A stretch of 64,000 bases of DNA from Desulfosudis oleivorans (lineage in GTDB: Bacteria; Desulfobacterota; Desulfobacteria; Desulfobacterales; SURF-7): assembly GCA_020723325.1 (NCBI GenBank), contig DYJD01000002.1, forward strand, positions 62,001 through 126,000, written 5' to 3'. The translations under genes were made by a program, and so were the position numbers. Within the stretch, counting starts at the first letter, position 1; each line of letters begins with the position of its first letter. The notes beneath the pieces were generated by a model, which saw only the letters and a program-made list of their open reading frames with translations, was not told where the DNA came from and searched no databases. Shown here piece by piece: positions 52,245 through 61,094 of the stretch.

Positions 52245-54242
52245 ATGTGGAAGAGATTTTCCTTTTCGAAAAAATTGATGATGATCATGGGATTATTCGG
52301 AACCGTGGTCATCGCCGGCGGTGGCATAAGTGGATACATCCTGTTCAAGATCACGATTACCGGTGATATTCACAAAAATTTGGAATATATAACCAATTCG
52401 ACCTACAACCTGGTCGACACGGCGGTCGAGGTGGCGATCCGTAGTCATTTAAAAACCATCGCCGAAGACGATAAGGCCGTGTTGACCTATTATCATGGTC
52501 TGGTGGAGCAGGGGAAAATGTCCGAACAGGAAGCAAAAGATCTGGTCAAACAGATCATCCTGAAAAAGACCATCGGCAAGACCGGCTATGTTTATTGCAT
52601 CGATACCACGGGAACGGTACGAATCCACCCCAAGGATGCGCTGGTGAATGTCAACCTCTCAAAATATGGTTTTGTCCAGGAGCAGTGCCAGAAAAAAGAA
52701 GGCTATCTTGAATATCTCTGGAAAAATCCAGATGACCCCCAGGAACGGGCGAAAGCCTTGTATATGACCTATTTCGCTCCCTGGGACTATATCGTGTCGG
52801 CTTCCTCGTATAAATCGGAATTCAATACCCTGGTGACCACCAAGGATTTCCGCGATAAGGTATTGGGCATCACCATCGGAAAAACAGGCTATTTGTATAT
52901 AATGGATTCAAAAGGTGAGTTGATTATTCACCCCAAGCTGGAGGGACAGAATATCTACAATTCACAGGATTCCAGCGGGAAGTATTTCATCCGGGAAATG
53001 TGTTCAAAAAAAAACGGTCAAATCATCTACCCCTGGAAGAATCCCGGGGAAAAACTGGCCCGGGAAAAAATAGTTCATTACCGATATTTGGAAGAGATGG
53101 ATTGGATTATTGCCAGTGGGGTCTATCTTGATGAATTATACGCTCCATTGGACCTGTTGCTCCTTTCCGTGATCGGGGGGGCGCTCCTCATGCTCTTCTG
53201 CGCCGGGCTGCTGGCAATTGTTTTGGGCCGCTCCCTTTCGAAGCCGATTCACAATTTGGCCCATTATGCCGAATTGATCGGCCGTGGACAATTGGATGTG
53301 ACCATCCCCATAACCAGCCGGGATGAAATCGGGGATCTTTCGAATACCTTTAACATGATGGCCGCCAACCTGAATCGATTTATCGGGCAGGTTCAGCATT
53401 CGGGCATCCAGGTCACCTCTTCATCCACGGAACTCGCGGCCACCGCCAAAGAGCAGGAAGCCATCATGATAAACCAGATGAATTCAATGGATACGATGGT
53501 GGAAAAAATCAAAAATATGTCTGAAGTTTCGGCGCAATTGATGCAGACCATGCAACATCTGGCTGCCATAGCAGAGGAAACGGCGGACTCGGTCAGCGAC
53601 GGTCAGACCGATTTGTCCCGGATGGGCGACGCGATGCAATTGATGGAAAAGGCCTCAAAGGCTATATCCAGCCGCCTGGAAACCATCAACGAAAAGACAG
53701 AGAATATTACCACAGTGGTCACCACCATTACCAAAGTGGCGGAACAAACCAATCTGTTGTCGTTGAATGCCGCCATCGAAGCAGAAAAAGCCGGGGATTA
53801 TGGACGCGGGTTCACCGTGGTGGCCCGGGAAATCCGGCGTCTGGCCGACCAAACCGCGGTGGCCACGCTGGATATCGAGCGCATGGTCCAGGCCATGCAA
53901 TCCGCCGTGGCTTCCGGCGTCATGGAGATGGATAAATTCATTGCGGAAGTTCGGCACAGCGCCGACGATGTGAGCAAGATCAGCAACCAGCTTCGCCGGA
54001 CCATCGAACATGTCCAAACCCTGACACCGAATATCGAGCGGGTGAATACAGCCATGGGTGAGCAGTCCGAATCAACCCAGCAAATCAACATCGCGATCAT
54101 GGAATTACAACAGGAGATGCAGGAAACAAAAGCATCTTTGCATGAAAACTATTCGGCCATTTCTCAGTTGAATGACGCGGCCAGGACGCTGCAAGATGAA
54201 GTGTCCCAGTTTGTGGTCAGCGAGTCAGAAAAAGAAAGCTGA
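52245..54242 (+). CDS. Double-Cache chemoreceptor with WspA-type signalling tip
   Basis: The receptor has about 665 residues from ATG 52245 (MWKRFSFSKKLMMIMG), with AAGGGGTGA upstream. After span 1 the periplasmic part holds two similar Cache modules: TIGKTGYVYCIDTTGTVRIH then FAPWDYIVSASSYKSEF, and TIGKTGYLYIMDSKGELIIH then MDWIIASGVYLDELY. Span 2, a HAMP domain and a signalling domain follow. The tip TNLLSLNAAIEAEKAGDYG and REIRRLADQTAVATLDI is nearly that of the haem receptor of the adjacent operon, so both probably feed the same CheA. Confidence 0.93.
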   Translation: MWKRFSFSKKLMMIMGLFGTVVIAGGGISGYILFKITITGDIHKNLEYITNSTYNLVDTAVEVAIRSHLKTIAEDDKAVLTYYHGLVEQGKMSEQEAKDLVKQIILKKTIGKTGYVYCIDTTGTVRIHPKDALVNVNLSKYGFVQEQCQKKEGYLEYLWKNPDDPQERAKALYMTYFAPWDYIVSASSYKSEFNTLVTTKDFRDKVLGITIGKTGYLYIMDSKGELIIHPKLEGQNIYNSQDSSGKYFIREMCSKKNGQIIYPWKNPGEKLAREKIVHYRYLEEMDWIIASGVYLDELYAPLDLLLLSVIGGALLMLFCAGLLAIVLGRSLSKPIHNLAHYAELIGRGQLDVTIPITSRDEIGDLSNTFNMMAANLNRFIGQVQHSGIQVTSSSTELAATAKEQEAIMINQMNSMDTMVEKIKNMSEVSAQLMQTMQHLAAIAEETADSVSDGQTDLSRMGDAMQLMEKASKAISSRLETINEKTENITTVVTTITKVAEQTNLLSLNAAIEAEKAGDYGRGFTVVAREIRRLADQTAVATLDIERMVQAMQSAVASGVMEMDKFIAEVRHSADDVSKISNQLRRTIEHVQTLTPNIERVNTAMGEQSESTQQINIAIMELQQEMQETKASLHENYSAISQLNDAARTLQDEVSQFVVSESEKES

Positions 54243-54360
54243 TGACGGCCACGCTTTCCTGATGGCGGTTTTCTATAGCGACCGGAACAGGCGGGGAAGG
54301 CATTCGATTCCCTGCGTCCCTTTATATGCGTAGTGCTCATCTCAAACCGGAGGCATGTAT

Positions 54361-56733
54361 ATGGAAACTGAAAAGCAAAGCGGCGAGAACCACCAGAAAA
54401 ACAAGCCGGGATCTTTGGACCCCATCCAGGCAAGGCTCGAATACGAGGCCCGCCTGCGGAAGCTATCCAATGCCATCCATGCAGCTGAGAATATCGACGC
54501 CATCTTAATCGGCCTGCGGGAAAAGATTCTCGAACTTTACAATGCCGAGCTTGCCACCATATATCTGGTGGACGGAAAACGGAAACAGATCGTTTCGCGG
54601 GTGAAAAAGGCCGAGGAAGATCTCAAGGAAATCCGGATTCCCATCAGCGCCAAAAGTCTTGCGGGTTACGTGGCACTGACCGGCAATGTGATCAATATCA
54701 AAGATGTCTATGACAAGAACGAACTGCTGAGCATCGATCCCGACCTGCAGTTCGACTCTTCTTGGGACGTGAAAACAAATTACCGGACCCGCCAGGTGTT
54801 GGCGGTGCCAATTTTGTTCAAGCAAAAGATTCTCGGTGTCATCCAGCTGATCAACTGCAAGCATGGTGATTTTTTCACAGCGGACGACCAGCGGCTCCTT
54901 TCGGATATTGCTGAAGTTCTTGGCATCGCCTTTCATAACCAAATGCGGCTCATGCAGCCCAAGCAGGCCACCCGTTTCGATACCCTCATCAAGAACGCCG
55001 TGATCACGGAAAAAGAGCTGGGGAATGCCATGGAAACCGCTCGCAGCAAAGGCATGCATGTGGAGACCGTGTTGATCCGTAATTTTCACGTTTCGAAACG
55101 GCAGCTCCTGGAGAGTTTGTCCGCTTTCTACAACACACCCGCGGAAAGCTTCATCGATGAGGCCTACGATCCCGGGCCACTGGCAGGCAGCACCAAGATC
55201 GAGTATTTCAGAAAATCCCGCTGGATCCCTCTGAAAAAAGAGGCGGATGGAATCGTCATTGCCGTGGACGACCCCAATGACCAATTACGCATCCAGGAGA
55301 TCAAGACCGTGTTCGGCGCCTCCAAACTGTCCTTCCGCGTGGCCCTGCGGGAAGATATCGACGCGTTCATCAACGCCTATAAACGGTCCCCGGGACCCGT
55401 CATCCTCCAGGGCGGCCGGGATTTTGATGAAGTGCTCGAAAAAATGCAGGATGATGCCACCACTCCCCAAGCTGAGGCCTTTAGCGCTTCCGAAACGGTG
55501 GCTGTGGATGAATCCGAAGAAGCCGGGGCCGCTGTTCAGATGGTCCGGAAAATCATGGAGACCGCCCACATCAAGGGGGCTTCCGATATCCACATCGAGC
55601 CCTACGGTGCCAACCGGGATACGGACATCCGTTTCCGGATCGACGGCGAATGCCTCGATGTGCTGAAGATTCCGAAGAATCATATCAAGCCGGTCATCTC
55701 CCGGATAAAAATCCTGGCGGAGCTGAACATCTCCGAACACCGGCGGCCCCAGGACGGAAAAATCAAATTCAAAACTTCGGACGGGGAGAGCATCGAGTTT
55801 CGGGTGGCGACAATCCCCACCGCCGGCGGCAATGAGGATGTGGTCATGCGGCGGCTGGCCTCCAGTGACCCGTCTAGCGGGATCATGGCCCTTGACAAAA
55901 TCATGTCTGCGGGAACCTTCAAAATTTTTTCCAAAAACATCCAGAAACCCCATGGGATCATCTTGGTGGTGGGGCCCACCGGTTCGGGCAAAACCACCAC
56001 CCTGCATTCGGCGTTGAACTTCATCAATACACCGGCGCGGAAAATATGGACGGCCGAAGACCCGGTGGAAATCACCCAGTACCGCCTAAGGCAGGTCCAG
56101 GTCAATCCCAAAATCGACTACACCTTCGCCAATGCCATGCGGGCTTTTCTGCGGGCCGATCCGGATGTGATCATGGTAGGAGAAATGCGCGACAAGGAGA
56201 CCATGCAGACCGCCATCGAGGCGTCGCTCACCGGCCATCTCGTTTTCAGCACCCTGCATACCAATTCGGCGCCGGAAACCATCGTCCGTCTCATCGACAT
56301 GGGCATCGACCCCCTGAACTTCGGGGATGCCCTGATCGCCATCCTGGCCCAGCGGTTGGTCAAGACCCTTTGTCCCAAATGCAAGGAAGCCTATCATCCC
56401 GACGAACAAGAATACCAACACTACAAAGAACTCTACGGCGAATTTTTTGACCAACGGATCAATAAGCCGTATAGCGACGAATTGACCTTCTACCGGCCCA
56501 AAGGCTGCGACATATGCCGCGAGACAGAGGGTTATAAGGGACGGCTGGGCATTCACGAACTGCTGGTGAACACCAATGAGCTGAAACAAAGGATCATCCG
56601 CAAAGCCCTGGTGGATGAGGTCCGCAAACAGGCCATCAAAGAAGGCATGTCCACCCTCCTGCAGGACGGCCTGTACCGGATCTTTACCGGACACACGGAT
56701 TTCCGGCAGGTGACCAGCGTCTGCGCCGTGTAG
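54361..56733 (+). CDS. GAF-domain PilB/GspE-like assembly ATPase
   Basis: The protein has about 790 residues from ATG 54361, chosen because GGAGG at 54349-54353 is 7 bp away and almost touches the ATG at 54355. Residues 25-195 form a GAF-like domain (AENIDAILIGLREKILELYN; VLAVPILFKQKILGVIQLIN). A GspE/MshE-type N-terminal domain follows (about 200-350), then the ATPase: Walker A GPTGSGKTTTLHSAL, Walker B DPDVIMVGEMRDKETMQTAI and the His-box FSTLHTNSAPET. A zinc tetracysteine (CPKCKEAY, CDIC) is as in PilB. It would power pilus or pseudopilus extension. No pilin genes lie in the window. Confidence 0.92.
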   Translation: METEKQSGENHQKNKPGSLDPIQARLEYEARLRKLSNAIHAAENIDAILIGLREKILELYNAELATIYLVDGKRKQIVSRVKKAEEDLKEIRIPISAKSLAGYVALTGNVINIKDVYDKNELLSIDPDLQFDSSWDVKTNYRTRQVLAVPILFKQKILGVIQLINCKHGDFFTADDQRLLSDIAEVLGIAFHNQMRLMQPKQATRFDTLIKNAVITEKELGNAMETARSKGMHVETVLIRNFHVSKRQLLESLSAFYNTPAESFIDEAYDPGPLAGSTKIEYFRKSRWIPLKKEADGIVIAVDDPNDQLRIQEIKTVFGASKLSFRVALREDIDAFINAYKRSPGPVILQGGRDFDEVLEKMQDDATTPQAEAFSASETVAVDESEEAGAAVQMVRKIMETAHIKGASDIHIEPYGANRDTDIRFRIDGECLDVLKIPKNHIKPVISRIKILAELNISEHRRPQDGKIKFKTSDGESIEFRVATIPTAGGNEDVVMRRLASSDPSSGIMALDKIMSAGTFKIFSKNIQKPHGIILVVGPTGSGKTTTLHSALNFINTPARKIWTAEDPVEITQYRLRQVQVNPKIDYTFANAMRAFLRADPDVIMVGEMRDKETMQTAIEASLTGHLVFSTLHTNSAPETIVRLIDMGIDPLNFGDALIAILAQRLVKTLCPKCKEAYHPDEQEYQHYKELYGEFFDQRINKPYSDELTFYRPKGCDICRETEGYKGRLGIHELLVNTNELKQRIIRKALVDEVRKQAIKEGMSTLLQDGLYRIFTGHTDFRQVTSVCAV

Positions 56734-56768
56734 GCTGCTCGGGGTGGTCGCCTGCTGATGTTGTTACG

Positions 56769-58628
56769 TTATGAACGTTGGGTTTTGGGAATGTCGGCCA
56801 GCAGTTTTTCCATCATCTGTTTGTCCGGCGCTTTGCTCATGGCTTCCTGATAATCGATTTTGCGACGTTTTACCAATGCCGCCAGCTCTTCCACCAGCAA
56901 ACGGTGACCATGGGACTTTCCAGTTTGCATGGCGGAGGCCACCTGGGACAATTTGTTTTCACGGATCAGATTGGCGATGGGCAGATTGACCACCAGGATT
57001 TCCTGAGCGGCCACGCGACCGCCGCCGACACATTTGCACAGCATCTGGGATACCACGCCTTTAAGGGTGTCGCATAAATTGGAACGAACCTGGTTCTGCT
57101 GATCGGCGGGAAATGCATCCACAATCCGCGTAACCGTGCTAATGGCGCCGCTGGTGTGTAAGGAACCCAACACCAGATGGCCGGTATTGGCGATTTCCAG
57201 GGCGAACTTGATGGTCTCCAGATCGTTCAGCTCGCCGATGAGGATCACATCCGGGTCTTCCCGCAGAACGGCGCGCAAAGCGGAGTGGTAGGTTTGGGTG
57301 TGTCGGCCGATTTGGCGCTGATTGATCAGCGCGCGGTCACTTTGATGAACGAACTCGATCGGCGCCTCCAGGGTGATGATATGATCGGGGCGCGTTTTGT
57401 TGATATGATCCACCAGGGCCGCCAGGGTCGTCGACTTGCCGGAGCCGGCGGGACCGGTTACCAGCAGCAAGCCCATGGAATGCTCGCAAAGCGTCTTGAG
57501 TGTCGCCGGCATTCCCAGTTGATCAAGGGACATGACCTTGGAGGGAATGACGCGAAAAGCCGCACTGACACCGTGGTCGTCCCGGTAGATATTGACCCGG
57601 AAACGGCCCACCCCCGATATCGTATAGGTGAAGTCAGCATCATTGGTTTCCAGGAAGGCATTTTTGGTTTGCGCTTCCATGATGGGTCCGATCAGGTCAA
57701 ACACCTCTTCCGAACCCAGCGGGCTGATATCGCTGATGGCTTTCAGATCACCGTCAATCCGCCAGTACGGCGTCTGACAGGCGGAAAGGTGCAGGTCGCT
57801 GGCGCCTTCGGCCACCAGCCGTTTCAAAATGGCATCCAGTTGGGGCGAGCTCTTTGGCTGGACGGGCGCAGCCGCTTCTATTTTTCCTTCCGCGGCCCGT
57901 TTCTTACCCAAATCGGGTACACCTGCCTGGGACTGGAGTACGGAATCGAAAAAATCATTTTCGATATTCACCATTTGCAGCTCGACTCCCGGCAGGGTGC
58001 TGCGGATTCCGGAAAGAACTCCGGGGGTGGGATCGTGCACAAAACCGATAAGCAGTTTGTTACCGTCCATTCTTAGGGGGAGCACGCGATGGCGAATGAT
58101 CAGGTCCAAGGGAACGATTTGGAATATTTCTTTGGTCAGTCCAGCGGCGGTTGCCTGATATTTGGGTAAAGAAATATTGGACGAGAGTTCGAAAACCCGT
58201 TTGGCTAGATTGCGACAGATGGCGGGACCGAAAGCCGGTATGTTTTCAAACATATAATCGAACAATTTACTATCGAATTTCAGCATCAAAGTGGGTTGAA
58301 TGGCTTGGACAGTGGCGGTCCTGGATTTCTTCAACATCAGGCTGATTTCACCGATCACGTGAAAGGGCTTGATTCTCCCGATTTCGATGAGTTCTCCCGT
58401 GGTTTGGTGGGAATGGAGAATGGCCACTTGTCCTTCGATAATCAGCAGAAAGGAATCCGAGGGTTCATCCACCTTGACGATGGCTTCATCGGATTCATAC
58501 TGAATCAATCCGGCTCTTTGGGCGATCTGATTTAGGGCTTTTTCACCCAGGGAACCAAAAATATCCGATTGCGCCAAGGCAGTGACGACCTTTTGTAAGA
58601 CATCCCCTTCAATATGTAATGGCTTCAT
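56769..58628 (-). CDS. Cyclic-nucleotide-binding PilT-like ATPase
   Basis: The 619-residue protein has a cNMP-binding domain (about 20-140) whose phosphate-binding cassette VIGEISLMLKKSRTATV keeps Glu94 and Arg103. A GspE N-domain-like segment (about 150-240) follows. A PilT-type retraction ATPase then spans about 270-600, with Walker A GPAGSGKSTTLAAL, DPDVILIGELNDLETI (usual GEMRD changed to GELND), and SLHTSGAISTVTRIVDAFP. Fusion of a cyclic-nucleotide sensor to a PilT motor suggests that pilus retraction is set directly by cAMP or cGMP. It converges on the PilB-like gene. Confidence 0.92.
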   Translation of the reverse strand: MKPLHIEGDVLQKVVTALAQSDIFGSLGEKALNQIAQRAGLIQYESDEAIVKVDEPSDSFLLIIEGQVAILHSHQTTGELIEIGRIKPFHVIGEISLMLKKSRTATVQAIQPTLMLKFDSKLFDYMFENIPAFGPAICRNLAKRVFELSSNISLPKYQATAAGLTKEIFQIVPLDLIIRHRVLPLRMDGNKLLIGFVHDPTPGVLSGIRSTLPGVELQMVNIENDFFDSVLQSQAGVPDLGKKRAAEGKIEAAAPVQPKSSPQLDAILKRLVAEGASDLHLSACQTPYWRIDGDLKAISDISPLGSEEVFDLIGPIMEAQTKNAFLETNDADFTYTISGVGRFRVNIYRDDHGVSAAFRVIPSKVMSLDQLGMPATLKTLCEHSMGLLLVTGPAGSGKSTTLAALVDHINKTRPDHIITLEAPIEFVHQSDRALINQRQIGRHTQTYHSALRAVLREDPDVILIGELNDLETIKFALEIANTGHLVLGSLHTSGAISTVTRIVDAFPADQQNQVRSNLCDTLKGVVSQMLCKCVGGGRVAAQEILVVNLPIANLIRENKLSQVASAMQTGKSHGHRLLVEELAALVKRRKIDYQEAMSKAPDKQMMEKLLADIPKTQRS

Positions 58629-59302
58629 TGTGGACAGTCTCCTTCATCTTGGGTACTCTTGGATTGCTAAACTGAGATGTGGGTGATATTTCGATCGGTC
58701 GTTACAGACAGGTAATTTTATTCTTTATAAAACCAAACCGGATTTTAGTCAAGGAAATTGATGGTGAAACCGTTGTAACGCGCATATTTACACAGTTACT
58801 CCACGGTTCCTTCCAGACCTGGATACACCCTGAACATGTGCTCGTAAAGCCAGCATGGCCCCTTGGTTGCCATCCACCCAGGAGATCTCTTGGAGACAGA
58901 GATGCATGCCAATCCGATGCTCCCATGCCGTCGTATTGCTCCGGAAAAGAAAATCTCTCTCAAATATCCTGCCTACCAGAATGTTGAATGTGTAGGGCTT
59001 GCGGGGGATTGATCCAGTCGGTCTGGACCAATAGAGGGATACACAATATATATGATTACGCCAAATGCTTTTTGACGCTTACCGCAAATTTATCAATAGA
59101 TTTATAGTGATAAATAGTTTATAAAATTAGATACATGATCGAAAAGTCCTGTGATTGGAAAAAATTTAGGACGCTCAAGATAAAAAAGCTGGTTAAAAAA
59201 ACTACTTTTTACAAGTTTTTCGACAAACATGGCTTTGACGGTTGTCCGTTTGTCTCTTAAGGTCTAAAATAATTTTCAAAGTCAAAAATAAGGAAAAAAA
59301 TC
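58629..59302. other. Divergent control region between PilT-like and CRP-like genes
   Basis: No gene is supported. Just upstream of the CRP-like gene an inverted repeat GACAAAC (59222-59228) / GTTTGTC (59248-59254), with a 19-bp spacer, could be an operator. Single TGTGA half sites occur but no full CRP palindrome. Confidence 0.55.
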
Positions 59303-59995
59303 ATGGTAACATCTACATTCGGTACGGTGAAAAAATACCACAAGAACGAAATAATTTTTCAAGAGGGGGATCCCGGGACCCATGGATTTCTTATCAAGAG
59401 CGGAGAAGTGACGATTTTTCGTATCTTCGGTCTTAAAAAAAAGATATTAAACGTTCTGCTACCGGGAGAAGTATTTGGAGAAATGGGTGTTATCAATCAA
59501 GCGCCTCGCTCTGCCGATGCGGTTGCTTCGGACGATTGTGAATTGGTGGTCATCGACAAAAACACATTTTTGCGAGCGCTGAATGAATCCCCAAAACTCA
59601 TTCAATCGATTACCCATACCCTGATGAAACGATTGATGATTTTAACCGAAATGGTGAGTGGGAATGAAAATCAAGAGGCCGCGACTGAACAGCAATTCAT
59701 CCGTATTTGCAAACTCCTTCATTGGGTTAATAAATATGCTGACCCCGCTGCCGGCATGTCCTTTGACTATGATGAGTTCTGTGACAATGCAATGGACATT
59801 ATCGGAGTATCGCGACTTGAAATCTATAACATGCTGGAGAAGCTATCTTTATTAAAGTTACTAGAAATATTGGGTGATCTGAATGAAAAATCAAAGAGCC
59901 GGATAAAAATTGTGAAACCGGATGATTTTTTAAAACAAGCTCAAAGGGCCTTCGAATCTTTACCAGAGAAATCTCCATCAACTAAAAACAAATAA
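59303..59995 (+). CDS. CRP/FNR-family cyclic-nucleotide-binding regulator
   Basis: The 230-residue protein has a cNMP-binding domain with the cassette VFGEMGVINQAPRSADAVA (Glu60 and Arg69 kept), so it should bind a cyclic nucleotide. The dimerisation helix (SITHTLMKRLMILTEMV) and a C-terminal winged-helix-like region (FCDNAMDIIGVSRLEIYNML) follow. The DNA-recognition helix is less standard than in CRP. It lies in the same island as the cyclase and is a plausible transcriptional output. No cysteine cluster of the FNR type is present. Confidence 0.88.
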   Translation: MVTSTFGTVKKYHKNEIIFQEGDPGTHGFLIKSGEVTIFRIFGLKKKILNVLLPGEVFGEMGVINQAPRSADAVASDDCELVVIDKNTFLRALNESPKLIQSITHTLMKRLMILTEMVSGNENQEAATEQQFIRICKLLHWVNKYADPAAGMSFDYDEFCDNAMDIIGVSRLEIYNMLEKLSLLKLLEILGDLNEKSKSRIKIVKPDDFLKQAQRAFESLPEKSPSTKNK

Positions 59996-60397
59996 GACAA
60001 ACGATAGACGCTATCTGCTCGACGCTGATGGAGGCATTGCCGATAATCTGATTCTATAAACGGGTCTCGATTCATTTTTACATTCTGCCGGTGATCGTCA
60101 TCTTGCCTTTTTTCCAAGACGGATTCGCTTGAAATATGGGCCAAAGATTGGACGTGTCCAATCAATCTAATATATATAATAAGGGCATTGGAAAATCGGG
60201 GGGGTAAAAAATCAAAAAATTTCTTTTTTTGTCACAACAGACTTGTTTTATTGTATTATATAGACATTTTTCATTGGACATTCCATTTTTTCATTGGACA
60301 TCTTTCGTGTTCCCATTGGACATTTCCTATTTCTGTCGAAACGAAGAAATGAGCATCACCGGCGCCTAAAAACCAATATTCAGAGCCCTCTTTTTTT
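59996..60397. repeat. Intergenic cluster of ATTGGAC motifs
   Basis: An inverted pair GATTGGAC-GT-GTCCAATC lies at 60146-60163. Three direct copies of CATTGGACAT follow at 60272, 60292 and 60314, about 20 bp apart. No gene is present. The pattern could be multiple terminal repeats of a lost insertion sequence (IS21-like ends look like this) or a regulator's operator array. It lies just inside the island's integrase end. Confidence 0.7.
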
Positions 60398-60940
60398 ATG
60401 GATTGTCACCGGCGATTGGCTCCTAAGTTCTTTGCTGCTGGCTTAGCGGAAAGGAGTGTCAAACATTTGCGGAAATATTTCGAAGGCAATCTGGTTCCGC
60501 AGATCAATACCCTTCGAATCAAGGCTTACATTGAAATGAGGCTGGAAGAGGGGGCTGCCAACGCCACCATCAACCGGGAACTATCGGCCCTGAAACGTAT
60601 GTTGAGCATCGGCGCTAAATAAACACCACCCATTGTAGAGCGGTTACTCCATATACCGCTGCTCAGAGAGAATAATACCCGCAAGGGTTTTTTCGAGCAT
60701 GATGAGTTCCTGGCCTTGCGTGAGGCGCTACCCGATTACCTAAAAGGCTTTGTGAAATTTGGTTATAAAACCGGCTGGCGGGTATTGGATGATGAGCTGA
60801 AACAAATCATTATCGTTAATGATGCGGATTTGAGGGAGGCGGCTATTCGACAATCGGAATACCTGGAAAAGAAAATGGGCACAATTTCGGGCACAGTCAC
60901 AAAAATCGGCAATAAAAAAGGACTTACTGCTATCAGCTAA
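60398..60940 (+). pseudogene. Broken tyrosine recombinase/integrase
   Basis: One frame holds the core-binding domain (VKHLRKYFEGNLVPQINTLR; YIEMRLEEGAANATINRELS), then an in-frame stop at 60620-60622. The same frame continues as TPPIVERLLHIPLLRENNTR and HDEFLALREALPDYLKGFVK. After YKTGWR the sequence jumps to a C-terminal tail (KMGTISGTVTKIGNKKGL), so most of the catalytic domain with its Arg, His and Tyr residues is deleted. The tail ends 15 bp before the tRNA-Leu 3' end, as expected for an island integrase. It cannot be active. Confidence 0.85.
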
Positions 60941-60955
60941 GCCCTTGATTTTTTA

Positions 60956-60999
60956 TGGTGCCGGAGGCGAGAATCGAACTCGCATGGACTTGCGCCCGG
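60956..60999 (-). repeat. att copy 2 within tRNA-Leu
   Basis: This 44-bp segment is identical to 38281-38324 and in the same orientation. It covers the tRNA from CCA through the T arm into the variable arm. Together the copies mark the ends of the island. Confidence 0.9.
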
Positions 61000-61042
61000 A
61001 GGATTTTGAGTCCTCTGCGTCTACCAGTTTCACCACTCCGGC
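60956..61042 (-). tRNA. tRNA-Leu(CAA), island integration target
   Basis: The minus strand folds as an 87-nt class II tRNA: acceptor arms GCCGGAG and CTCCGGC, discriminator A and encoded CCA. The anticodon arm GAGGA-CTCAAAA-TCCTC gives CAA (codon UUG), and there is a long variable arm. Its 3' 44 bp are duplicated at 38281-38324. Integration regenerated the 3' end, so the gene remains whole. Confidence 0.97.
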
Positions 61043-61094
61043 GTGGAATTCAGCCTATATAGAAAAACCAGCGTTGAAAGTCAACAGGATGATT

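Larger units (their letters stand above)
38281..60999. mobile_element. Probable tRNA-Leu-associated genomic island (22.7 kb)
   Basis: The region is bounded by two identical 44-bp direct repeats taken from the 3' end of tRNA-Leu. A degraded tyrosine integrase lies directly inside the tRNA-side end, in the orientation typical for such islands. Cargo comprises the hydrogenase-chemosensory operon, a second receptor, two pilus-type ATPases, and a CRP-like regulator. The integrase is broken, so the island is now fixed. Base composition is not clearly different from the backbone by eye, so insertion may be old. Which genes arrived with it is inference. Confidence 0.65.
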
